Assembly (NCBI GenBank): GCA_031550535.1
Contig: JAVBOM010000008.1
Location: 62,001 to 126,000, forward strand
Direction: 5' to 3'
Source: Avichristensenella sp031550535
GTDB lineage: Bacteria; Bacillota; Clostridia; Christensenellales; Aristaeellaceae
Length of the DNA: 64,000 nt
In this document: positions 50,643 to 58,676 of the stretch, piece after piece
How the letters are laid out: every line of letters starts with the position of its first letter
Position numbering within the stretch: position 1 is the stretch's first letter
Notes under the pieces: model-generated
Database searches by the model: none
What the model was told of the DNA's origin: nothing
What the model saw: only the letters and a program-made list of their open reading frames with translations
Made by a program: the position numbers and the translations under genes

Positions 50643-51677
50643 ATGAAGAAAATCGTATCATTGTTCCTGGCAATGCTGCTCCTGCTCGGCATGACCACCG
50701 CGATGGCGGAGAGCGACGCGCTCGTCATCGGCGTTGTGTACAAGCAGTCCGGCAACGCGTACTTCCAGGCGGCTGTCACCGGCTTTGAGCAGGCGTCCAA
50801 GGAACTCGGCTTCACGTTCATGCACGACGGCCCGGACGACGGCTCGTCCGACGGCCAGATCCGTATCATCGAAAACTACATCAGCCAGGGCGTGGACGCG
50901 ATCTGCGTTTCCGCCAACGACCCGGACGCGCTCGTCGGCATCCTGCAGGAAGCCATGGCCGAAGGCATCAAGGTCATCTCCTGGGACGCCATGGTTTCCG
51001 CCGAGGGCCGGAACCTGGACGTGGAACCCGCCAGCTCCAAGTCCATCGCGCTGACGCTCCTTGAGTCCATCTCTGAATCCATGGGCGGCGAAGGCCAGCT
51101 CGCCATCGTCTCCGCGACGGCGACCGCGCCCAACCAGAACCTGTGGATCAGCTTCATTGAAGAAGCGCTGGCGAACGACGCGGCCTACGCGAACATCGAA
51201 TATGTGGGCACCGTGTACGGCGACGACGAGTACACCAAGTCCTATGACGAGACGCTCGGCCTCATCAACCTGTATCCGGACCTGAAGGGCATCATCGCCC
51301 CGACCACGGCGGGCGCGCCGGCTGTTTCCAAGTGCGTCATGGACGAGGGCAAGGCCATCAAGGTGACGGGCCTGACGCTGGCAAGCGACATGGCGGAGTA
51401 TATCAAGGCGGGCATCTGCGACGCGACGTTCCTGTGGAATCCGATCGAACTGGGCTACGCCGCCTCCTACGCGGCGGTCGCGATGTGCAAGGGCGAGATC
51501 ACCGGCGCCGTGGGCGATACGTATGACGTGCCCGAAGTCGGCACCCTGACCGTGGAAGAGTCCACCGCCGTCAACGACGCGGGCGAGCTGGTTCCGACCG
51601 GCGGCACGATCTCCTACCTGAACAAGCTGAACGCGTTCACGACCGAGACGGTTGACGCGTGGATCGACATTCTGTAA
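50643..51677 (+). CDS. Substrate-binding protein of the sugar importer (RhaS/RbsB-like)
   Basis: A 344-residue type 1 periplasmic-binding protein. Signal peptide MKKIVSLFLAMLLLLGMTTAMA, cut before ESDAL; no lipobox Cys, which is uncommon for a Gram-positive binding protein, so retention must be by other means. The fold begins ALVIGVVYKQSGNAYFQAAVTGFEQA, with DAICVSANDPDALVGILQEA and WDAMVSAEGRNLDVEPAS typical of rhamnose/autoinducer-type binders. CAACAGGAGGTTTCCCC precedes the ATG. Closed by a strong terminator, so the importer operon ends here. Confidence 0.9.
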   Translation: MKKIVSLFLAMLLLLGMTTAMAESDALVIGVVYKQSGNAYFQAAVTGFEQASKELGFTFMHDGPDDGSSDGQIRIIENYISQGVDAICVSANDPDALVGILQEAMAEGIKVISWDAMVSAEGRNLDVEPASSKSIALTLLESISESMGGEGQLAIVSATATAPNQNLWISFIEEALANDAAYANIEYVGTVYGDDEYTKSYDETLGLINLYPDLKGIIAPTTAGAPAVSKCVMDEGKAIKVTGLTLASDMAEYIKAGICDATFLWNPIELGYAASYAAVAMCKGEITGAVGDTYDVPEVGTLTVEESTAVNDAGELVPTGGTISYLNKLNAFTTETVDAWIDIL

Positions 51678-51692
51678 GACGTATGGACCACG

Positions 51693-51729
51693 GGATGGGC
51701 TTTGCGCGTGTGAAGCCCATCCTCTTTTT
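51693..51729 (+). terminator. Terminator of the sugar importer operon
   Basis: GGATGGGCTT and AAGCCCATCC, perfect 10-bp stem over a 10-base loop, then TCTTTTT. Confidence 0.9.
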
Positions 51730-51737
51730 GTTATCTC

Positions 51738-51766
51738 TTTATTCTTTCGCAAAGATCGTATATAAT
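51738..51766 (+). promoter_or_regulatory. Promoter of the YesM/YesN operon
   Basis: TATAAT (51761-51766) with a weak -35 TTTATT (51738-51743) at 17 bases. Confidence 0.55.
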
Positions 51767-51839
51767 AAACTCGTACAAGCGAACAAAAACCGCCAAAATC
51801 CGCGGCTCAACCGCCGCGTGTCAGGGAGAACATCCCCGG

Positions 51840-53660
51840 ATGAGCATGAAAACATTCGCGTTCAAGTACCGCCTGTTTCTGATTTATTCCGTGGTGATAT
51901 CGCTCGTCGTCATCCTGTTTACCGCCGTGCTGTACGTGACGACCACCGGCATGAACCGCCAGACCGAGCTGTATTACCAGACGGAGCTGTACAAAAAGAA
52001 CCTGGGGCAGATTGAGAACATCCTCCGGCAGATGGACCGGCTCGCCTCGCAGGTCGTATCTAACAACGAAATTCTCGGCGTGTTCATTCCCCTGGCGTCC
52101 GATGGGAACCCGGGGAATTACTTCGACGAGCACCTGATCGACGGCATCCGCATCAACAGCCTGCTGTCCAGCATCAACGGCACGGACAAGTACGCGTCGC
52201 GCATCAGCGTCTTTAACCGGGGCGGCGACTATGTGAGCACCGGCACACTGTATGAGACGCCCGATGCCATCCAGGAGGCGCTGACGGGCGAGCATTACGA
52301 CGCCGTAAAGGCCAAGGTGGTACGGGCCGGCAGCGAGAGCCTGGTGGTGGATTTTCACGCGGACACCTGGTCCCGGAGCCCCACGCTCCGGCTGATGTCG
52401 CTGTATCGGGCGCTGTCGTCCTACACCTCCACGGTGTACGGCCTGGTGGAAATCCAGGTGAGCGCGGACGCCTTTGAGGAGTACGCGTTCTGGCGGAACG
52501 GCGGCACGGAATACTTCCTGGTCAACCGGGCGGGCAACATTGTGTACCCCTTTGAGGATGCGGAGAACGCGGACCGGCTTTTTAGCGACCTGTCCGCCGC
52601 GTTTGACGCGGGCATGGGCGATGTGGTGATGCTGGAAAAGCGCATGGACCGGCGGGATTACATCCTGATGTGCGCGCGCGTGCTTCCGTCCGACTGGCTG
52701 TTCGTGCGCGTGCTGCCCGCCAGCGCGCTGTTGGCCCCGTCCGCCCAGAGCATCGCCTTCCTCATCGGGGCGTGCCTGGCGCTGCTCTGCTGCCTGATCG
52801 CGACAGTGTACTACCTCGCCAACCGCATCGCCAAGCCCCTGCAGTCGCTCTCCGCACAGATCGCGGGCGTCAATCTGCAGAACATGCAGCTCCAGGCCAT
52901 AAGAACCAGCACGCCGTATTCCATCGCGGAGCTGGACGCGCTCAGCCGGTCGTTCCACGCCATGTTGACGCGGCTTGACAAGTCCATTATGATGGAGATA
53001 CAGGCGCACATGCGCGCGCTGCAATCGCAAATGAACCCCCATTTCCTGTTCAACATGCTGTCGGTCATCATTGAGTCCAGCGAGGAAAAGGGGGATGACC
53101 GGACCGTGGCCATGTGCCTGAAGCTGTCGGCCATGCTGCGGTATATCGCCGATTACAACGGGGACAACGCGTCCTTCGCGGACGAGCTGCAACACACGAA
53201 AAACTACCTGGACCTGATGAAGGACCGGTACGAGGACCTGCTCGAATACGAGATCGTGACCCAGGGCGACCTCACAGGCATCACGATCCCCAAGATGATT
53301 ATTCAGCCGCTGGTGGAAAATTGTTTCTCCCACGGCTTTCGGGATTGCAAGCCGCCGTGGCACGTGCGCGTGGAGGCGGCCGCGGACGGCGACCGCTGGA
53401 CGCTGCGCATTGTGGACAACGGGTCCGGCATCACGGAAGAGACGATCCGGATGATTCACGAAAAAGTCGCGATCTACCGTTCCGATGTGGCGACAAACTA
53501 CAAAACCCTGCGGCTTGGCGGCATGGGCCTGGTCAACACGCTGCTGCGCCTGTCGCTGTCCGCGAACGGCCAAATCGATTTCGCCATCGCGAACAGCCCG
53601 GATCGGGGCACGACCGTCGAAATAGGAGGCAGCATCCATGATCCGCGTGTGCATCGCTGA
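51840..53660 (+). CDS. Sensor histidine kinase, YesM/LytS type
   Basis: A 606-residue kinase. Helix 1 is residues 12-33 and helix 2 about 303-325, with a 270-residue outer dCache-like sensor between. HAMP follows. The His_kinase domain has ALQSQMNPHFLFNMLSVIIESSE with the phospho-His at residue 401. The ATPase has MIIQPLVENCFSHGF, VDNGSGITEETI and LGGMGLVNTLLRLSLS. GGGAG lies about 11 bases before the ATG. It overlaps the regulator gene by 23 bases. With the second binding protein downstream it probably senses the sugar outside, as in known binding-protein/LytS/YesN triads. Confidence 0.92.
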   Translation: MSMKTFAFKYRLFLIYSVVISLVVILFTAVLYVTTTGMNRQTELYYQTELYKKNLGQIENILRQMDRLASQVVSNNEILGVFIPLASDGNPGNYFDEHLIDGIRINSLLSSINGTDKYASRISVFNRGGDYVSTGTLYETPDAIQEALTGEHYDAVKAKVVRAGSESLVVDFHADTWSRSPTLRLMSLYRALSSYTSTVYGLVEIQVSADAFEEYAFWRNGGTEYFLVNRAGNIVYPFEDAENADRLFSDLSAAFDAGMGDVVMLEKRMDRRDYILMCARVLPSDWLFVRVLPASALLAPSAQSIAFLIGACLALLCCLIATVYYLANRIAKPLQSLSAQIAGVNLQNMQLQAIRTSTPYSIAELDALSRSFHAMLTRLDKSIMMEIQAHMRALQSQMNPHFLFNMLSVIIESSEEKGDDRTVAMCLKLSAMLRYIADYNGDNASFADELQHTKNYLDLMKDRYEDLLEYEIVTQGDLTGITIPKMIIQPLVENCFSHGFRDCKPPWHVRVEAAADGDRWTLRIVDNGSGITEETIRMIHEKVAIYRSDVATNYKTLRLGGMGLVNTLLRLSLSANGQIDFAIANSPDRGTTVEIGGSIHDPRVHR

Positions 53661-55164
53661 GGACGAGCCGCCGACCCTGCGCCGCATCAAGCGGATGATC
53701 GAGCAGGCCGACCCGGAGTTCACGGTCGCCATCACGGCCGCGGACGGTGAGGAGGCGCTTGCCGCGATGGAGGCATCGCCGTGCGACGTGCTGTTTACGG
53801 ATATCCGCATGCCGGTGATCGACGGCCTGCAGCTCATGGACACGGTGCGCGCGCGCTACCCCGACTGCCAGATCGTGATTATTTCCGGCTACCAGGACTT
53901 CTCCTATGTCGCCCACGCCGTCCGGGCGAGCGCGGCGGATTATTTGCTCAAGCCCGTTTCGCAGGAGGACATGGACGCGCTGGTCGCGCGCCTGAAAGAG
54001 ACCCACACCCGGCGGAAAAAGGAGCGCATGACCAAAAAGCTCTCCGCGACGATCAACCGCACGGAGGCCGGCGTGCTGGAGGAAAGCGCGGCGGAGCACG
54101 CCGGCACGGGGTTTTGCGTGTGCCTGTTCTGCGCGGGGCCCGTGCCGCTGGGCGACGCGGAGAACCCGCTGCTGGACAGCGCGGACCTGGACCGCCTCTC
54201 ACCCGAGGACGCGCTGCACGGCATTCTGCCCGCGTATGGCGGGTTCACGTGGTCGTTCGTGGGGAACACGCAGGTGGAGCGCATCCTGATCTTCGAGCGG
54301 ACCGACGGGCCGATCGGGGACGTGGCATCCCGGCTCCACACGCGGCTGCAGGGCGAGACAGATGTGCCGATCAGCTGTGCCTGCGCGGTGTACAGCGTGG
54401 CGCTGCCGGAGATCGGCAGGACCATCGCGCGGCTCCGGCGGCTGCTCCTGTCGTCGTCGGTCATCGGGCGGGGCATCTATGCCGAGATGACGCCGGACGA
54501 TGTGGACGGCAAACCGCCCAGGCTCTACAACGATCACCCCACGGCAAGGGCGTTGGCGGAACTGCTGCAATCGGGCCGGTTTGCGGCGGATGGCGCGTTC
54601 TTCGGCGGGCTTTCCGCGCAAATGGCGCGGGAGAGCTGGACCGGGGAGCGCATCCACGCGCTGTTCGCCGGCGCGTTCGCGTACTTGGAGGCGGAAAAGG
54701 GCGCGACGGCAGAGCTGATGCAGGCCAGAAGCCTGGTGGCGGACGTGCTGAGCTCCGCGCTCTCCTTTGACGACTTCACCGCCGGACTGGCCGGCCTGAC
54801 CTCCCTGTTCAGCGTGGCGGAGGAAACGGACGAGGCGCTGCAGCACACCGTGGCGGCCCGTGTGGAGCAGTACCTCGCGGAGCACTATGCCGAGCATATC
54901 AACAACCAGACGCTCGGCATGGAATTCGGCTATGTGCCCAGCTACATCAGCCTGCTGTTTCGCAGGGCCTACGGCACGTCGCCCGCCGAATACCTCATCA
55001 AGCTGCGCCTGGACACGGCGAAGCGGATGATGCGGGAAAGGCCGAAGATGCTCATCCGCGACATCGCCGAGCAGGTGGGGTTCAAAAGCCCGCACCACTT
55101 TTCCCGGATTTTCAAGAAATACGAGGGCGTATGGCCTACCGAATTCCCGCCGGACGGAGGTTGA
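53638..55164 (+). CDS. Response regulator, YesN type (receiver plus AraC HTH)
   Basis: A 508-residue regulator. Receiver residues 1-120, phospho-acceptor Asp55 in DVLFTDIRMPVIDGLQ, Lys in YLLKPVSQED. A long middle region of unknown fold covers 130-400. The C-terminal AraC HTH, about 405-500, has NNQTLGMEFGYVPSYISLLFRRAYGTSPAEYL and IRDIAEQVGFKSPHHFSRIFKKYEG. Its likely target is the sugar importer operon or the catabolic genes. Overlaps the kinase by 23 bases and is followed after four bases by the second binding protein gene. Confidence 0.92.
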   Translation: MIRVCIAEDEPPTLRRIKRMIEQADPEFTVAITAADGEEALAAMEASPCDVLFTDIRMPVIDGLQLMDTVRARYPDCQIVIISGYQDFSYVAHAVRASAADYLLKPVSQEDMDALVARLKETHTRRKKERMTKKLSATINRTEAGVLEESAAEHAGTGFCVCLFCAGPVPLGDAENPLLDSADLDRLSPEDALHGILPAYGGFTWSFVGNTQVERILIFERTDGPIGDVASRLHTRLQGETDVPISCACAVYSVALPEIGRTIARLRRLLLSSSVIGRGIYAEMTPDDVDGKPPRLYNDHPTARALAELLQSGRFAADGAFFGGLSAQMARESWTGERIHALFAGAFAYLEAEKGATAELMQARSLVADVLSSALSFDDFTAGLAGLTSLFSVAEETDEALQHTVAARVEQYLAEHYAEHINNQTLGMEFGYVPSYISLLFRRAYGTSPAEYLIKLRLDTAKRMMRERPKMLIRDIAEQVGFKSPHHFSRIFKKYEGVWPTEFPPDGG

Positions 55165-55168
55165 TGGG

Positions 55169-56206
55169 ATGAAAAAACGCTTCATGCCGGGGCTGCTCTG
55201 CCTGCTCCTGCTGACGGGCTGCGCGGCCGCGCCGGTGAGCACCGCGCCCGCGGCGACGCCCGCGCCCGCGCGCAAGAGCACGTTCGCGCTGGTGGTGAAA
55301 AGCCTGGAAAACCCGTACATGACCACCATGTACGACGGCTTCCGCACGGCGTGCGAGGAGCTTGGCGCAACGCCCATGCTCACAGGGCCGGGGCCGAACG
55401 GCATGCCGGGCCAGACGAAGATCATCGAGGACCTGATCGACCAGCAAGTGGACGCCATCGCCATCACCGCCAACGATATGGACGAGGTCTCCCCCATGCT
55501 GCAGCGCGCGCGGGCGGCGGGCATCCCCGTCGTGTCGCTCGACTCCATGGTCAGACCGGGCGACCGCATCGTCCACATCCAGCAGACGTCGCCTGAGACC
55601 ATCGGCCGGGTGCTGATCCAGGCGTGCGCGCAGATGATGGAGGAGAGCGGCGAATTCGCGATCCTGACGACGACGGACGCAACGCCCAACCAGGCGAGCT
55701 GGGTGGAATGGATGCATCGGGAGCTTTTGGACCACCCGGACCGGTACGCGAACATGACGCTGGTGGACACTGCCTATGGGCTGGACGAGGCGGACGCCTC
55801 CGCGCAGGAGACGCGGCGCCTGCTCGCATCGTACCCGAACCTGAAAGTCATCATCGCGCCGACGGTGGTGGGCATGCGCGCGGCGGCGGAGGAAATCACC
55901 CGCGCGGGGTCCCAGGTGAAGCTGACGGGGCTTGGCCTTCCGTCGGAAATGGAGACGTACATCACCAGCGGCGTCTGCCCGTGGATGTACCTCTGGAACC
56001 CCTCGGAGGTCGGATACCTGTCCGCCTGCGCGATGGACGCGCTGGTGAGCGGCGGCGTAACGGGCGCGACGGGCGAGGTGCTGACGGCGGGCAGCCTGGG
56101 TGAGCGGCTGATCGTTGCCAGCGCGGACGGCGGGCGCGAAATCGTGCTTGGCAACCCGAAGGTGTTTGACATGACGAACATCGCCGTGTGGGGCGAATTG
56201 TTTTAG
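55169..56206 (+). CDS. Lipoprotein sugar-binding protein, sensor-type paralogue
   Basis: A 345-residue type 1 binding protein with a clear lipobox, LLTGC (Cys18), so it is membrane-anchored. After a Pro/Ala/Thr linker comes FALVVKSLENPYMTTMYDGFRTACEELG, with DAIAITANDMDEVSPMLQRA and SLDSMVRPGDRIVHIQQTS. It is a paralogue of the importer's binding protein at 50643. No permease follows it. Instead it comes right after a YesM/YesN pair, the layout of sensor binding proteins that touch the kinase (as XylFII with LytS in clostridial xylose sensing). A sensing rather than transport role is inferred. Confidence 0.85.
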   Translation: MKKRFMPGLLCLLLLTGCAAAPVSTAPAATPAPARKSTFALVVKSLENPYMTTMYDGFRTACEELGATPMLTGPGPNGMPGQTKIIEDLIDQQVDAIAITANDMDEVSPMLQRARAAGIPVVSLDSMVRPGDRIVHIQQTSPETIGRVLIQACAQMMEESGEFAILTTTDATPNQASWVEWMHRELLDHPDRYANMTLVDTAYGLDEADASAQETRRLLASYPNLKVIIAPTVVGMRAAAEEITRAGSQVKLTGLGLPSEMETYITSGVCPWMYLWNPSEVGYLSACAMDALVSGGVTGATGEVLTAGSLGERLIVASADGGREIVLGNPKVFDMTNIAVWGELF

Positions 56207-56218
56207 GAGCGTGGCTTC

Positions 56219-57190
56219 ATGATCAACGCAGAACTGCTCAGGAGTCTTGGCCGCATCACGGACGAGGAGCGCGCGATTCAACAGAGCGATGCGGTGGACA
56301 AGTCCTTGTACACGGACCACGGCGGCTTCACCATCGACAATAAAAAAATGCTCGACCGGGGCAAGCTGATCACGCTGCGCCCGCACACCCGGTTCATCGA
56401 TTTTCCCAACCACAACCACAACTACATTGAGATCATGTACGTGTGCAGGGGGAGCGTCACGCATGTCCTGGGCGGCGCGAAAACCGTCGTTCTGCGGCAG
56501 GGCGAATTGCTGTTCATGAGCTGCCAGACATACCACAGCATCAAGAAGGCGGACGAGAACGATCTGGCGGTCAACTTCATCGTGCTGCCGCAGTTCTTTG
56601 ACAAGGCATACGAGATGCTGGACCACGACAACATCCTCAGCCAGTTCATCGCGCAGAACCTTAGGGGCGGCGGCGGGCAGATCACGCATCTGCACTTCAA
56701 GGTGTCGGACGTGCTGCCCATTCAGAACCTGGTGGAAAACCTGATGATGGACATCCGGAGCGACCTGCCGAACCGCCGCAGCATCTGCTCCATCACGATG
56801 GGGCTGCTGTTCCTGCAACTGCTGAACCACACGGAGCGGATTGAGATCGCCGGCGCGCCGGACCACGACGCCAAGCTCGCCATCGCGGTCCTGCGCGAAA
56901 TTGAGGAGAACTACCGCGGCGCGTCGCTGACCGCGCTGGCCGCGCGGTATAACCAGTCCGTGTATACGCTGTCCAAGCTCGTCAAGCAGATGACAGGCAA
57001 GACGTACAAGGAGACGCTGCAGGAGAAGCGATTCACCAAGGCCATGCAGCTCCTCACCGCCACGCGGCTGCCCGTCGCGGACATCTCCGTGTATGTCGGA
57101 TACGAAAACACCAGCTATTTTCACCGCACGTTCCAGAAGCGGCTTGGCGTCAGCCCGGCGGCATACCGGGCGCGCGGCGATGGCAAATAA
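56219..57190 (+). CDS. AraC family transcriptional regulator
   Basis: A 323-residue regulator. The cupin sensor domain has RFIDFPNHNHNYIEIMYVCRGS and LRQGELLFMSCQTYHS. The C-terminal AraC HTH, residues about 215-320, has YRGASLTALAARYNQSVYTLSKLVKQMTGKTYKE and VADISVYVGYENTSYFHRTFQKRLGVSPAAYR. GGAGCGTGGCTTC precedes the ATG, 12 bases after the lipoprotein gene. It is placed directly before the rhamnose isomerase operon, which it probably activates. Its stop is inside a perfect terminator hairpin. Confidence 0.9.
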   Translation: MINAELLRSLGRITDEERAIQQSDAVDKSLYTDHGGFTIDNKKMLDRGKLITLRPHTRFIDFPNHNHNYIEIMYVCRGSVTHVLGGAKTVVLRQGELLFMSCQTYHSIKKADENDLAVNFIVLPQFFDKAYEMLDHDNILSQFIAQNLRGGGGQITHLHFKVSDVLPIQNLVENLMMDIRSDLPNRRSICSITMGLLFLQLLNHTERIEIAGAPDHDAKLAIAVLREIEENYRGASLTALAARYNQSVYTLSKLVKQMTGKTYKETLQEKRFTKAMQLLTATRLPVADISVYVGYENTSYFHRTFQKRLGVSPAAYRARGDGK

Positions 57191-57226
57191 GGACGCTATT
57201 TTGTTCCAATAGCGTCCTTTCTTTTT
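57189..57226 (+). terminator. Terminator overlapping the AraC stop codon
   Basis: AAGGACGCTATT and AATAGCGTCCTT, perfect 12-bp stem, then TCTTTTT. A TATACT -10-like box for the next operon follows at 57240-57245. Confidence 0.92.
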
Positions 57227-57264
57227 CCCCCGGTTCCTATATACTGTTTTATATCTACCACCAG

Positions 57265-57390
57265 GAGGTAGGGATTCCTCTCGGAATCCCTTTATGGCGG
57301 CCGATTTTTCAAATCAGCGCCGCCGTCGAGGTAGGGATTCCTCTCGGAATCCCCCTATGGCGGCCGATTTTCCAAATCAGCGCCGCCGTC
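57265..57390 (+). repeat. Double-hairpin repeat, family 1, tandem units C1 and C2
   Basis: Two units, 57265 and 57328, with the same 63-bp period as in the permease gene. Hairpin 1 is GGATTCC-TCTC-GGAATCC in both. Hairpin 2 cores are GATTT-TTC-AAATC and GATTT-TCC-AAATC, with outer arms TGGCGGC/GCCGCC. They are intergenic, between the AraC terminator and rhaA, yet the phase that is translated in the permease gene is open here too (GRDSSRNP...NQRRRR). Confidence 0.88.
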
Positions 57391-57416
57391 AATGAAAACC
57401 CATAGGAGGATGAGCC

Positions 57417-58664
57417 ATGAACAGCTATTACGAGTTGGCGCGGGAAAAGTACGCGGGCATCGGCGTGGACACGGAGGCCGTGATCGGGCGGCTCGCCAAG
57501 GTGCCGATTTCCATCCACTGCTGGCAGGGAGACGATGTGACCGGGTTTGAAAACAGCGGCGAGGCGCTGTCCGGCGGCATCCAGGCCACGGGCAACTACC
57601 CCGGCAAGGCGCGCACGCCCGAGGAACTGATGGAGGACTTCACGAAGGCCACGTCGCTCATCCCGGGCAAACACCGCATCAACCTGCACGCCAGCTACGC
57701 CGTGTTTGACGGCGCGCCCGCAGAGCGCGACGCGCTGAAACCCGAGCACTTCGCCGCGTGGATCGACTACGCGAAAAAGCAGGGCATCGGCATCGACTTC
57801 AACCCGACCTTCTTCAGCCACCCGATGGTGAAGGAAAACCTCACGCTGTCCAGCCCGGACGAAACCGTCCGCGCGTACTGGGTGCGCCACGCCCTCGCCT
57901 GCCGCCGCATCGCCTCGGCAATCGCGAAGGAGCTTGGGTCGCCGGTGCTGAACAATGTGTGGATTCCGGACGGGTTCAAGGATGTCCCCGCCGACCGCAT
58001 CGGGCCCCGGCTGCAACTGAAAAAAAGCCTGGACGAGATCTTCCAGGAGAAGCTTCCGGGCGTGATCGACTGCGTGGAGAGCAAGGTGTTCGGCATTGGC
58101 GTGGAGATGTGCACCGTGGGCAGCAGCGAGTTCTACCTCGCCTACGCCGCGAGCCACCCGGGCGTGTACAACCTGCTGGACAACGGCCACTACCACCCCA
58201 TGGAGATGGTCAGCGACAAGATTCCCAGCCTGCTCGCGTTCTTTGACAAGCTGCCCCTGCACGTCACCCGCCCGGTGCGCTGGGATTCCGACCATGTGGT
58301 GCTGCTGGAGGACGAGCTGAAGGAAATCGCCAAGGAAATCGTGCGGAACGACGCGCTGAATAAGGTGCTGATCGGGCTGGATTTCTTCGACGCATCCATC
58401 AACCGCGTCGCCGCGTGGGTGGTGGGCACGCGCAACATGCAGAAGGCGCTGCTGCTGGCGCTGCTGACGCCGTGGGAGAAGCTCAAAGCCCTGCAGGACA
58501 CGTACCAGTTCACCGACCTGATGGCCATGCAGGAGGCGCTGAAAACCTTCCCCTTCGGCGCGGTGTGGGAGGCTTTCTGCGAGCGCATGGGCGTGCCCAG
58601 CGACGCCGAGTGGCTGCCGCTCGTGAAGGAATACGAAAAAGACGTGCTGTCAAAGCGCGCGTGA
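57417..58664 (+). CDS. rhaA: L-rhamnose isomerase
   Basis: A 415-residue cytosolic TIM-barrel isomerase, L-rhamnose to L-rhamnulose, metal dependent. The start YELAREKYAGIGVDTEAVIGRLAKVPISIHCWQGDDVTGFE is the RhaA hallmark. GKHRINLHASYAV, GIDFNPTFFSHP, NNVWIPDGFKDVP and LDNGHYHPMEMVSDKIPSLL bear the metal and sugar ligands. The length is that of RhaA (about 419). CATAGGAGGATGAGCC precedes the ATG. First gene of the catabolic operon; the aldolase gene follows after 12 bases. Related isomerases also act on L-mannose, L-lyxose or D-allose, so the true substrate may differ. Confidence 0.92.
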   Translation: MNSYYELAREKYAGIGVDTEAVIGRLAKVPISIHCWQGDDVTGFENSGEALSGGIQATGNYPGKARTPEELMEDFTKATSLIPGKHRINLHASYAVFDGAPAERDALKPEHFAAWIDYAKKQGIGIDFNPTFFSHPMVKENLTLSSPDETVRAYWVRHALACRRIASAIAKELGSPVLNNVWIPDGFKDVPADRIGPRLQLKKSLDEIFQEKLPGVIDCVESKVFGIGVEMCTVGSSEFYLAYAASHPGVYNLLDNGHYHPMEMVSDKIPSLLAFFDKLPLHVTRPVRWDSDHVVLLEDELKEIAKEIVRNDALNKVLIGLDFFDASINRVAAWVVGTRNMQKALLLALLTPWEKLKALQDTYQFTDLMAMQEALKTFPFGAVWEAFCERMGVPSDAEWLPLVKEYEKDVLSKRA

Positions 58665-58676
58665 GGGGGACGCCAA

